Assembly (NCBI RefSeq): GCF_900168295.1
Contig: NZ_FVZL01000004.1
Location: forward strand, 248,001-312,000
Length of the DNA stretch: 64,000 bases
Direction: 5' to 3'
DNA from: Arthrobacter sp. P2b
Lineage (GTDB): Bacteria; Actinomycetota; Actinomycetes; Actinomycetales; Micrococcaceae
Shown here: one piece after another, positions 42,784 to 51,249 of the stretch
Layout: the number at the start of each line of letters is the position of its first letter
Position numbering within the stretch: the stretch's first letter is position 1
Notes under the pieces: generated by a model
The model's input: only the letters and a program-made list of their open reading frames with translations
Database searches by the model: none
What the model was told of the DNA's origin: nothing
Program-made: the position numbers and the translations under genes

Positions 42784-44262
42784 TCAGGCGGATGCCAGGA
42801 CAGACCGCATGCTATTGCGGATGAGGTCGTGCTGCTTGCGGACCAGCAGCAGCGGATCCACTTCGCCGAGCTCGGCGAAGGCGTGGCCCTCCCACTCGCT
42901 GGACCAGTAGCCGCGGTACCCGCCCTCGACGAATACCCGGACGAGTTCCGGGTAGTCGATGGCCGGTTCGTTTCCTTGCTCGTCGATGTCGTAGAACTTC
43001 GCGTGGACGTGCATGATCTGCGGCATGATGTCCGCCCACTCCTTCGGGCTGACGTGGCCGTGCATGTTGAAGGCCAGGTGCGCGAAGGAACCTAGGCGGG
43101 CCGGATCGAAGTCCCGTCCACGGAGGTAGCCGATGAACTCCTCCTGCCGGGCCCGCATTGGGGCGTCGGTAGCCCAGATGGCCTGCAGCGTGTGGATGGC
43201 TTCGTCGTCGAGCCCGGCGCGGCGGACGGCCCGCAGGAGCGTCGGGGACATGCTGTGCATGGTGGAGGAGAAGTCCGCCACGAAGCCCAGCAGCGGCGAA
43301 TCGAGTTCCGCGTAGACGTCGCGGACCTTCATGATTTCCGGCGAGTTGGGGCCCAGCGGTGCGTGGATCTCGTAGGCGAGCTTGAGTTCGAGGTCCTCGG
43401 CGAGCGGCAGGAGCCGGCGCAGCAGCTCCGGTTTGGCGCTCTGGATGCGGACCAGCGGGAAGCCGAGTTTCTTGGCGCCATGAAAGAGCGTCCCGGTGAA
43501 CTCATACTCCTCGTCCGGAGTCATGTCGCGGTCCCGTCGGCGGCCCATGTCCAGGTTGGCGCCGAAGGAGCTGGCGGTGAAGCCGTGCTTGTCGAAGGCC
43601 TCCTGCCAGGAACGGGCGAAGCCATCCGTCACGTGCGGGTAGGTGGGCAGGACCTGGGAGGCGACGATCTCGATGCCGGGGCCGATGCCCAGCCCGGCCA
43701 CGCGGTTCAGCAGGCCATCGAAGTCGTACCAGCCGGCCCTGAACTCGGCGCTGGCGGAGTACAGGGTGAGCCCGAGCGAGAAGGGATCGTCCTCAGCCTT
43801 CGGCGGAGGCGGGGCCACCGCCGTCGTCAATGCAGGAGCAGCAGCCGCCCTGTCCGTGACGGTCAGCTCGAGTGTCTGGTTCACGAAGTTGGGGACGTAC
43901 ATGCCGGGGCCGCCGTCCTGGCCCGGGGCGATCTGCATGTAAGGCAGGCGCAGCTCCCCAATGAGCTGGACCGTGTGCTGCCCGCCCAGGGCCACCGGGG
44001 TATCCCGCTTGGCGATCAGCAGGGGGTGTTCCTGCAGGTACCAGAGGGTTTCGCTCTGCGCCGGCAGGTCGGCGAGTGCGTAGCGGACGCCGCCGAGTTC
44101 CAGGGCCAGGTCATCGGCAGGAACGTCCTGTCCGTCGATGGTGAGCCGCAGGCTGGAGACCGAGGAGAGCCACAGGCTCCGGTACCACGGCAGCGTCAGG
44201 GCAAGGGCAAGGCCTTCGGGGTGGGTGCGGAGGCTTGAATCGTCAAGAAGTCCGTTGGGCAT
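42784..44262 (-). CDS. fused C-glycoside deglycosidase (beta-alpha), unit 4
   Basis: 492-aa single-chain version of a normally two-gene enzyme. Residues 1-136 are a complete beta subunit (TLPWYRSLWLSS, GELRLPYMQIAP). Residues 137-158 form an Ala/Pro-rich linker (APALTTAVAPPPPKAEDD). Residues 160-492 are a full alpha barrel with E298-x-H300, D330, H420 and E456 (YEIHAP, VADFSS, HVHAKFYD, SSEWEGH). The two halves most resemble beta 2 and alpha 2. The frame is open throughout, so the fusion is real in this sequence. It lies 34 nt after the second fusion gene, so both are co-transcribed. Confidence 0.87.
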   Translation of the reverse strand: MPNGLLDDSSLRTHPEGLALALTLPWYRSLWLSSVSSLRLTIDGQDVPADDLALELGGVRYALADLPAQSETLWYLQEHPLLIAKRDTPVALGGQHTVQLIGELRLPYMQIAPGQDGGPGMYVPNFVNQTLELTVTDRAAAAPALTTAVAPPPPKAEDDPFSLGLTLYSASAEFRAGWYDFDGLLNRVAGLGIGPGIEIVASQVLPTYPHVTDGFARSWQEAFDKHGFTASSFGANLDMGRRRDRDMTPDEEYEFTGTLFHGAKKLGFPLVRIQSAKPELLRRLLPLAEDLELKLAYEIHAPLGPNSPEIMKVRDVYAELDSPLLGFVADFSSTMHSMSPTLLRAVRRAGLDDEAIHTLQAIWATDAPMRARQEEFIGYLRGRDFDPARLGSFAHLAFNMHGHVSPKEWADIMPQIMHVHAKFYDIDEQGNEPAIDYPELVRVFVEGGYRGYWSSEWEGHAFAELGEVDPLLLVRKQHDLIRNSMRSVLASA

Positions 44263-44296
44263 GGCTGGTCTCTTTGCTGGGAGGAGGATTGGGTTT

Positions 44297-45589
44297 TTAT
44301 TGAAGTCCGGCGGTGATGCGGCGGATCAGCGCGTGCTGTCGCCGCACCTGTTCGATGGCCCGCCAGGGTGTGCGTTCGCCTTCGTATTCACTGGAGAGGT
44401 AGCCGGTGTAGCCGGCGTCCTTGATCGCCTTGAGCACCGGCAGCCAGGGAATCTGCTGGTCTTCGAGTTGCTCGTTGATGTCGTGGAACTTGGCCTGGAT
44501 GAACACCACGTACTGGGCGATTGCCGCGAAGTCGGCGGGGTCGACGCCGATGCCGTCCAGGAAGGCGGGCCGGGTTGCGCGGGTCTCGCCTTCACGCAGC
44601 GGGATGGGCCGGTCCTGGAAGATTCCGGTGTCGATGAGCAGGCCGAAGTTCTTGGTTCCGGTCCGTTCGATGAGGCCAATGTAGTCGTCCACGACGGGGT
44701 GCTTGATGGGCGTGGGTGAGTGGATCTCGGGGCAGATGATGATCCCCAGCTCGTGCGCCAGGTCGAGGGAGCGTTCCACGGACTCGGTCCAGATCGGGTC
44801 CGGAACCAGGTCGCTGGATACCACGCCGATCTTGGGCCGCACAAAGCCGAAACCCAGCCGGGAGGCAAGCCGCAGGTCACGCTGCAGTGCCTCGGCACCC
44901 TCGGCAGCCGTCATGCTCCGCCCCGGGTGCAGCCGGGTATCTATCCAGGAGCCGTAGTTCGTGGGCTCCAGGGAGTACTTCTCGAGCAGGCTGAACCAGT
45001 TGTCGATCCATGCCGGGGTGGGTTCGGGGTAGCCGGGCACGTGGCCTTCGCCCAGGATCTCGACGCCGGTGGCGCCCACGTCCGCCACGGCCGCCAACGC
45101 GGTTTCCAGGTCCATCACGGTGCCGTAATCGCCCATGAAGCTGTAAAGGGAAACGCCGTAGCGGAAGGTACCGTCGCCGCCTTCCGGCGCCAGCGTTACT
45201 TTCCGGCTGACCCGGTGGGTGGTGGGCTGGTGCTCAACCGGGATGTAGGACATCCGCAGCCGCAATTCGATGCTGATCTCGTGGACGCCCTGGGGCAGGC
45301 CGCCGTCGAGCGGAACGGTGACCACTGCCGCCCCCTCAAGGGGCCAGCGGACGCCGTCGCTCTCCCAGAGCTGCTGCAGGGTGTAGGTCCGCCCGCCCAG
45401 GGTCCACAGCGGAACGTCGGGTCCGACGTCGGCGAGGTTGCCTACCCGGACGGCGATGCCGTCGATGAGGGACGCGGCCATGCCGCGGTATGAAGGCATC
45501 CGGACCCGGAACTGGAAGCCGGTCACGCGTCCGCCCTCGGTGACGTTGCGGAAGCCGACGGACTGGATGAGGTCTCTTTCGAGAAGCAT
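44297..45589 (-). CDS. fused C-glycoside deglycosidase-like protein (beta-alpha), unit 5
   Basis: 430-aa fusion, clearly different from unit 4. Residues 1-134 are a beta-subunit domain (RMPSYRGMAASLID; ELRLRMSYIPV). Only a short linker (EGGDGTF) joins it to the barrel at about 143-430. The metal set is E288-x-H290 (PEIHSP), D320 (LLIDTG) and E401 (SSEYEGE). The third ligand is Q365 (FIQAKFHD) where other CGDs have His. It may use a different metal geometry or substrate, or be isomerase-like. First gene of a two-gene unit with unit 4. Confidence 0.82.
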   Translation of the reverse strand: MLLERDLIQSVGFRNVTEGGRVTGFQFRVRMPSYRGMAASLIDGIAVRVGNLADVGPDVPLWTLGGRTYTLQQLWESDGVRWPLEGAAVVTVPLDGGLPQGVHEISIELRLRMSYIPVEHQPTTHRVSRKVTLAPEGGDGTFRYGVSLYSFMGDYGTVMDLETALAAVADVGATGVEILGEGHVPGYPEPTPAWIDNWFSLLEKYSLEPTNYGSWIDTRLHPGRSMTAAEGAEALQRDLRLASRLGFGFVRPKIGVVSSDLVPDPIWTESVERSLDLAHELGIIICPEIHSPTPIKHPVVDDYIGLIERTGTKNFGLLIDTGIFQDRPIPLREGETRATRPAFLDGIGVDPADFAAIAQYVVFIQAKFHDINEQLEDQQIPWLPVLKAIKDAGYTGYLSSEYEGERTPWRAIEQVRRQHALIRRITAGLQ

Positions 45590-45629
45590 CGTTGCTCACT
45601 CTCTCTAGGTGCAAAACCAGCGTAACAGC

Positions 45630-45657
45630 ATTATGTCGGTTTCACACCTAAGTTTGT
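45630..45657. promoter_or_regulatory. cluster motif site 6 (inverted pair)
   Basis: CACCTAAGTTTGT at 45645-45657 matches site 2 (GACATAAGTTTGT) at 11 of 13 bases. ATTATGTC at 45630-45637 is the reverse complement of GACATAAT, so the two face each other. The site lies 41-68 nt upstream of the first fused CGD gene. Confidence 0.5.
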
Positions 45658-45668
45658 GAGTATTCTGC

Positions 45669-46616
45669 CTAACCCTCCCCGGGCGCCCCGTTCAGCTCGG
45701 CCCGCGTGGGCGGGTTGGCACCGGGACGCGAGACCGTGACAGCAGCAGCCCGCGCCGCGTGGGCCAGGAGTTCGGCGAGGCCTTCGGCGGGAAGTTCCCG
45801 GAGGTCCTTGCGGTTCTGCGCACCGTCCAGGCCGCGGTCCACCAGGCCGGACAGGAGCGCCGCCATAAACGAATCCCCGGCACCCACGGTGTCCGCCACC
45901 TCAACCTTTGGCGCATCCGCCTTGGCCTCGCCGGCCCGGGTGATTCCCCACGGCCCGTCCGCGCCGCGCGTGACCACCACCATGGCCGGCCCTTCCGCGC
46001 CGCCCAGGGTCAGCCAGCGGCGCGCGGCGTCCAGCACGTCCATGTCCGGGTACAGCCAGGCCAGGTCCTCGTCGGACGCCTTCACCACGTCCGCCAGGGA
46101 CACGAACTTCTCCGCGTGGCGCCGCGCGTAGGCCACATCGGTGATGATGCTGGGCCGGCAGTTGGGGTCGAAGCTGATGGTGGCGCGCGGGTGGGCATAT
46201 TCGACGGCGGCGAGCACGTCGGTGGCGCCCGGCGCCAGCATTGTGGCGATGGAGCCGGTGTGCAGCAGGGTGGTGCCCTGCAGCATAAAGGCGAGCCGGT
46301 CAGCGATGCCGGGAAGCTGCCAGGTGAGGTCGAATGTGTAGGTGGCGGCGCCGTCGTCGTCGATCAGGGCGGTGGCCACGCTGGTGGGCAGTTCGTCCGG
46401 GCCCAGCGGCAGCATCACGGAACTGGCGCGCAGGTGCGCCGCCACCGAGTCGCCGTACGCGTCGCGGCCGTACCGGCCGATGAACTGCACGGGGTGGTCC
46501 AGGCGGGCCAGGCCCACCGCCACGTTGAGGGGGCTGCCGCCCACGTGCGCTTCGATTCCGGAGGCGCGCTGGACAACGTCGACGAGGCCTTCGCCAATAA
46601 CTGTGAGCATGCTCAT
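45669..46616 (-). CDS. PfkB-family carbohydrate kinase
   Basis: 315-aa ribokinase-fold kinase. GEGLVDVV and the substrate loop GGSPLNVAVGLARL are N-terminal; the catalytic signature DTVGAGDSFMAALLSG carries the base Asp. The sequence is closest in style to fructokinases. It would phosphorylate the sugar released after reduction. It lies 80 nt before the fused CGD genes, on the same strand but downstream of the 5' region with motif site 6, so it is probably transcribed separately. Confidence 0.88.
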   Translation of the reverse strand: MSMLTVIGEGLVDVVQRASGIEAHVGGSPLNVAVGLARLDHPVQFIGRYGRDAYGDSVAAHLRASSVMLPLGPDELPTSVATALIDDDGAATYTFDLTWQLPGIADRLAFMLQGTTLLHTGSIATMLAPGATDVLAAVEYAHPRATISFDPNCRPSIITDVAYARRHAEKFVSLADVVKASDEDLAWLYPDMDVLDAARRWLTLGGAEGPAMVVVTRGADGPWGITRAGEAKADAPKVEVADTVGAGDSFMAALLSGLVDRGLDGAQNRKDLRELPAEGLAELLAHAARAAAVTVSRPGANPPTRAELNGAPGEG

Positions 46617-46707
46617 ACTCTGCCAGAGGAGCGGCTGGCCGGCACGTTGCTAAGCACGATGACGGTAATCCCAGCCGACTGGCCGGGCTGACTGATGCTC
46701 TGACCCG

Positions 46708-47520
46708 CTATGGCGCCAGCAACTCCTCGACCAGCTCCCGGCACTTCACGTAGGCCGCATCGTCGGGGTTGATGAGCGCGAAGTGGTCCCCCGGTACCGG
46801 GACCAGCTGCGCGGGCACCTTTCCGCCACGGCTTGCCTCAACGTACGTTGCGGACATGCCGAACGGTACGTCCTCGTCCTCCGTCGTGTGGACGGCATAG
46901 ACGGGGACATCCAGCGGCAGCGCAGCCATCGGATCCGCGTACCGGTGCCGTTCCGGAACGTCCGACGACGGCCCGCCCAGCAAGTTGGCCACGGCACCGT
47001 TGCTGAGGTTGAGCCTTTCAGCTTCCGCCAGATTAAGGACACCGGACTGGCTCACCACTCCGGTGAGGCGGACGCCGTCGGCTGTGGCCCCGGCCTCGCG
47101 CTGTTCGGCCTCCAGCCCCAGCGTGCCCAGCCGGTCCCGGCCTGCCGCCCACACCGCCAGGTGGCCGCCGGCGGAGTGCCCCAGGGCGACAACCTTTCGC
47201 AGGTCCAGCGCGTGCCGGCCGGCCAGGTCGCGGAGTTTGTCGATCCCCGCCAGCACGTCCTGGAAGGTGTGCGGCCAGCCCCCGCCGTTGCCTGCCCGCC
47301 GGTACTCCAGGTTCCAGGCCGTCATGCCGTGGCTGGCAAGGTCCAGGGCAAGCGGCTCCCCCAGTTCCGCACCGTACGTCGGCCGCCAGTACCCGCCATG
47401 GATCACCACCACCACACCCTGGCGCGTCCCGCCCCCGGGCAACTCCGGCAGGAAAAGCTCGCCCCACTGGCTGGGGTCATCGCCGTAGCCATAACTGTGC
47501 CGCTGCACTGCGTCCTCCAC
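46708..47520 (-). CDS. alpha/beta hydrolase (kynurenine formamidase/esterase-like)
   Basis: 270-aa hydrolase. VIHGGYWRPTYG is the HGG-type oxyanion motif of the hormone-sensitive-lipase/formamidase group, GHSAGGHLAVW holds the nucleophile Ser, and TTEDEDVPF with GDHFALI give the Asp and His. It may cleave an ester or N-formyl bond. A GTG start at 47520 is used, and the function within this region is unclear. Confidence 0.84.
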   Translation of the reverse strand: MEDAVQRHSYGYGDDPSQWGELFLPELPGGGTRQGVVVVIHGGYWRPTYGAELGEPLALDLASHGMTAWNLEYRRAGNGGGWPHTFQDVLAGIDKLRDLAGRHALDLRKVVALGHSAGGHLAVWAAGRDRLGTLGLEAEQREAGATADGVRLTGVVSQSGVLNLAEAERLNLSNGAVANLLGGPSSDVPERHRYADPMAALPLDVPVYAVHTTEDEDVPFGMSATYVEASRGGKVPAQLVPVPGDHFALINPDDAAYVKCRELVEELLAP

Positions 47521-47627
47521 GTGCCGAGCCTACAGGGAGGGCTTTGCTGCATTACCGCCGAAGCAGGTGCCCCCGCCGGACGGCAGGGTTAGGCTCAGGA
47601 GGAAACTGCAGGCAAAGGAGACGCAGC

Positions 47628-49208
47628 ATGAGCAGCAGGACCGGCCCCGCCCGGACGCCGGCAACAGCCGGCCGGAAGCCATCCGCACCCGGAGGTCATT
47701 CCCGTCTTTCCGCGCTCGTGGCCGCCGCCCCCGGGCGGCCGGGGCAGGTGTCCTTTTCTCCTTTCGACGGCGGCGCTGTGGGTGAAGTGCCTGTCTGCAC
47801 TTCCGGGGACGTCGAAAACACCGTTGCCGGCGCGCGGGCAGCCCAGCGGAAGTGGGCCGCTGTTTCCATGAGGGAGCGCAGCGCCGTCGTCCGGCGTTTC
47901 CACCAGCTGCTGCTCGAACGGGAGGCGCAGATCCTGGACCTGGTCCAGGCCGAGAGCGGCAAGTGCCGGCTCAATGCGTTCGAGGAACTCGCCGACGCAG
48001 CCCTCACCGCGGCCTACTACGGGCGCACAGCCGAACGGTACCTGCGCCCCGCCCGTCGGAGGGGTGCCGCCCCGGGCCTGACAAGGGCCGTGGAATACCG
48101 AACTCCCAAGGGCGTGGTGGGCATCATCAGCCCCTGGAATTATCCGCTGACCCTCGCCGTCTCGGACGCAATCCCCGCCCTGCTGGCCGGCAACGGGGTT
48201 GTCCTCAAACCTGATTCGCAGACCCCTTTCACCGCGCTGCTGGCCCTGGAACTGCTGCGGGAGGCCGGGCTTCCGCATGACCTGTTCCACATTGTCACCG
48301 GGGACGGACCCCTATTGGGACCGGCGCTCATCGCCGGGATTGATTTCCTGATGTTCACCGGCTCGTCGGAAACCGGGAAACTGGTGGCAAAGCAGTGCGG
48401 CGAGCGCCTCATTGGTTTCTCCGCGGAGCTGGGCGGGAAGAATGCCATGCTGGTGCTCGCGGACGCGGACCTGGAAAAGGCCGCCCGGGGTGCCGCGCAG
48501 GGCTGCTTCTCCAATTCAGGGCAGCTGTGCATCAGCATGGAGCGGATCTACGTGCACCACGGAGTCTTCGCGGAATTCCTGGCTGCCTTCACGAAGGAGG
48601 TGGAGGCGATTCGCCTGGGTACTGGTCCCGGCTGGGACATCGACATGGGTTCACTTACCGGCCAGCGGCAGCTGGACCGGGTCACCGCCCACGTCCAGGA
48701 CGCCGTCTCGAAGGGTGCCAGGATTGTCACGGGCGGCCACGGCAGGCCGGACCTTGGCCCGTTCTTCTACGAACCCACCATCCTCACCGGCGTGACGGAG
48801 GACATGGCCGTCGCGCGTGAGGAAACGTTTGGGCCCGTCGTCGCCGTGTACCAGGTGAAGGACGACGACGAAGCCGTCGCCTTGGCCAATGACTCCCGCT
48901 ACGGACTGAACGCCAGCGTCTGGTCCGCCCGCCACGGACAGAAAGTGGGGCGGCGGCTGCTGGCCGGGACCGTCAACGTGAATGACGGGTACTCGGCTGC
49001 ATGGGCCTCCCACGATGCGCCGATGGGCGGGATGAAGGACTCCGGTGCCGGGCGGCGCCACGGCCGGGCGGGAATCCTGAAGTACACCGAGGCGCAGACC
49101 GTCGCAATTCAGCGGATCTTCCCCATTGGCCCGGCGCCGGGAATGACAAACAAGCGGTACACCCGGCTGGTCAAGGGCGCGATACGTCTGATGGGCCGGT
49201 TCTCCTGA
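47628..49208 (+). CDS. aldehyde dehydrogenase (succinate-semialdehyde type)
   Basis: 526-aa NAD(P)-dependent aldehyde dehydrogenase. SPWNYPLTLAVSDAIPALLAGN forms the cofactor site, AELGGKNAML has the general base Glu, and NSGQLCISMER has the catalytic Cys. This resembles GabD2/succinate-semialdehyde dehydrogenase. The first 40 residues are Pro/Ala/Arg-rich. ATG 47628 is preceded by AAAGGAG. The next gene begins 13 nt later, so the two form an operon. Confidence 0.88.
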   Translation: MSSRTGPARTPATAGRKPSAPGGHSRLSALVAAAPGRPGQVSFSPFDGGAVGEVPVCTSGDVENTVAGARAAQRKWAAVSMRERSAVVRRFHQLLLEREAQILDLVQAESGKCRLNAFEELADAALTAAYYGRTAERYLRPARRRGAAPGLTRAVEYRTPKGVVGIISPWNYPLTLAVSDAIPALLAGNGVVLKPDSQTPFTALLALELLREAGLPHDLFHIVTGDGPLLGPALIAGIDFLMFTGSSETGKLVAKQCGERLIGFSAELGGKNAMLVLADADLEKAARGAAQGCFSNSGQLCISMERIYVHHGVFAEFLAAFTKEVEAIRLGTGPGWDIDMGSLTGQRQLDRVTAHVQDAVSKGARIVTGGHGRPDLGPFFYEPTILTGVTEDMAVAREETFGPVVAVYQVKDDDEAVALANDSRYGLNASVWSARHGQKVGRRLLAGTVNVNDGYSAAWASHDAPMGGMKDSGAGRRHGRAGILKYTEAQTVAIQRIFPIGPAPGMTNKRYTRLVKGAIRLMGRFS

Positions 49209-49221
49209 TGGGACCCGGCTG

Positions 49222-50040
49222 ATGGGCCGCGGCACTTCCCTGTCCGGCAGGACCGTGCTGGTCACAGGGGGAGGCAGCGGCCTGGGCCGGCGGATGGCCT
49301 TCGGCGCCGCCCGGCGGGGTGCCCGCGTGGTCATCTGGGACGTCTCCGCCGAAAGCGGCAGCTCCGTCCGGGACGAAATCCGCGCCGCGGGCAACCTTGC
49401 AGAAGCGCAAACCGTAAACGTGGCGGACAAGGATGCTGTCAAGCAAGCAGCAGCGGCTGCCGGGCAGGTGGATGTGCTGGTCAACAATGCGGGGGTGGTC
49501 AGCGGCCGGCAGCTCCTCGACGCGACCGACGAGGACATCAGACGGACGTTCGACGTCAATGTCCTGGCCCTCTACTGGGTGACGCGCGCATTCCTGCCCG
49601 GAATGGTGGACCGGGGACGGGGCACTGTAGTTACTGTCGCAAGCGCGGCGGGCCTGGTGGGGGTGGCCAAACAGACCGACTACTCCGCCAGCAAGTTCGC
49701 GGCCTTCGGCTTCAACGAATCCTTGCGCGCCGAGCTGCGGAACGGAAGGACCGGAGTGTCAACCTTGGTGGTCTGCCCGTACTACATCGACACGGGAATG
49801 TTCGACGGCGTGCGCACCCGGTTTCCCAGGCTGCTTCCCATCCTGAAGGAAGAAGAAGTAGCGGCGGGGATCCTGGACGCCATAGAAAGCGGACGGCAGA
49901 AACTGGTGCTGCCGCCGCTCGTGAACTTGGTTCCGGCAGCGCGGATGCTTCCCGTCGGAGCGTTCGACCGCCTGATGGATGTCCTGGGCATCAACCGGAC
50001 CATGGACCAGTTCACCGGGCGCGCCCGTGATGCCTTATAG
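49222..50040 (+). CDS. short-chain dehydrogenase (retinol-dehydrogenase-like)
   Basis: 272-aa SDR. TGGGSGLG cofactor loop, LVNNAGVV, VTVASAAG Ser region and the catalytic YSASK are intact. CPYYIDTGMFDG and the longer C terminus recall the SDR16C group of retinol/hydroxysteroid dehydrogenases. With the aldehyde dehydrogenase just upstream it could oxidise an alcohol to an aldehyde, then to an acid. Convergent with the LysR gene. Confidence 0.87.
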   Translation: MGRGTSLSGRTVLVTGGGSGLGRRMAFGAARRGARVVIWDVSAESGSSVRDEIRAAGNLAEAQTVNVADKDAVKQAAAAAGQVDVLVNNAGVVSGRQLLDATDEDIRRTFDVNVLALYWVTRAFLPGMVDRGRGTVVTVASAAGLVGVAKQTDYSASKFAAFGFNESLRAELRNGRTGVSTLVVCPYYIDTGMFDGVRTRFPRLLPILKEEEVAAGILDAIESGRQKLVLPPLVNLVPAARMLPVGAFDRLMDVLGINRTMDQFTGRARDAL

Positions 50041-50060
50041 CCCCAGCCACATTGGTTCCG

Positions 50061-50975
50061 TCACCGGAAGTCGACACTCTTGTCTTTGGCTACCTCCAGC
50101 AGCGTCGTCTGGAAGGCGATCTCGGCCGCGGCCCTGACCCTGTCATGCCGGTGTGCCAGGAGCACCCGGCGGGAGGGGGCACTCGAGCCCAGCGAGACGA
50201 TGCTGACACCTGGGTGCTTGTTCACCACAGCCGTCCGGGGGGCAAGGGCTATGCCCAGGCCCACGCTGACCATAGCCTGGGCCTCCTGGTAGTCATTGGC
50301 ATGGAAGGAAATCCGCGGTGAAAATCCTGCAGCCTGGGCGCTGCGGTGGAGCACCTCGACCACCGGGTGCTCCTCTTCCCGGACAATCCACTCCTCATTC
50401 GCCAGGTCCGCCATGTCCACCTGCTTGCGGCGGGCGAGCCTGTGGTCCTTGCCCACGATGAGGGCCGTGGCATCCTCGAAGACGGTTGTCAGGGCGAAGT
50501 TTTCCGGGCTCAGGCGGTTCCATTCGTAGTCCCAGAGCAGGGACATCCCCACTTGCCCGTTTTCCAGCATCTCAATGAGGTCATCAAAGCGGCTGCTGCG
50601 TACGTGCAGGGTGATCGCCGGGTACTGCGCCTTGAACCTGCTGATGACCAACGGCAGGAACGAACCACCCAGGGTGGGAAACGTCCCCATGGTGAGGCTG
50701 CCCCGGTTCAGCCCCGCGATCTCGGCAAGGTCCGCTTCCGCCGCTGCCATCTGGCGGAGGATCCTTCGTGTGTGCGCCGTCAGGACATGGCCTGCGTCCG
50801 TGGGCACCATTCCCCTGGCCTGCCGCTGCAGGAGGGGCTGCCCCACTTCGGCCTCGAGGCGCCGGAGCTGCTGCGAAACGCCGGAGGGGGAATAGACGTG
50901 CTTCTCTGCCGCGGCAGTGATCGAACCGAGCTCCACAACATCCAGCAACAGTTCCAGTCTCCGAACGTTCAGCAT
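50061..50975 (-). CDS. LysR-family regulator of the carboxylate module
   Basis: 304-aa LysR factor. N-terminal HTH (RRLELLLDVVELGSITAAAEKHVYSPSGVSQQLRRLEAEVG) and a periplasmic-binding-type effector domain (TMGTFPTLGGSFLPLVISRF) are complete. It is divergent from prpF and the tricarboxylate transporter, with 274 nt between, so it likely controls them in response to a tricarboxylate or related acid. Confidence 0.88.
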   Translation of the reverse strand: MLNVRRLELLLDVVELGSITAAAEKHVYSPSGVSQQLRRLEAEVGQPLLQRQARGMVPTDAGHVLTAHTRRILRQMAAAEADLAEIAGLNRGSLTMGTFPTLGGSFLPLVISRFKAQYPAITLHVRSSRFDDLIEMLENGQVGMSLLWDYEWNRLSPENFALTTVFEDATALIVGKDHRLARRKQVDMADLANEEWIVREEEHPVVEVLHRSAQAAGFSPRISFHANDYQEAQAMVSVGLGIALAPRTAVVNKHPGVSIVSLGSSAPSRRVLLAHRHDRVRAAAEIAFQTTLLEVAKDKSVDFR

Positions 50976-51022
50976 GGCGGCCTTCCTTGAAGTTTTCGTT
51001 ATACCCCCCTAACAATTTTAGC

Positions 51023-51137
51023 CACTTACTTCATCCAGTGCGGCGCGGCGCGGGGTGCCGTCGCGGTCCCCGCCCCAAAAGACCCAGTCCACGTTCCTGA
51101 CGCGTGGCTTCAGGGTGCTACGAATGAAGTAAAAGTG
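51023..51137. promoter_or_regulatory. inverted half-sites in the LysR-prpF intergenic region
   Basis: CACTTACTTCAT (51023-51034) and ATGAAGTAAAAGTG (51124-51137) are near inverted copies about 90 bp apart, with CACTT-ACTTCAT shared after a 2-nt indel. LysR proteins often bind two spaced sites and loop DNA, so these are candidate binding sites. The rest of 50976-51249 shows no gene. Confidence 0.4.
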
Positions 51138-51249
51138 CAGGGATATGCAGTTTTTAGCGTTTGTAATTCATCTGGGATGGGCATCACACTGGGTTAGCCG
51201 ACAGGGCAGATCGCCCGTATTCCGGCGCCGGGAAGGTGTGAAAGCAATC

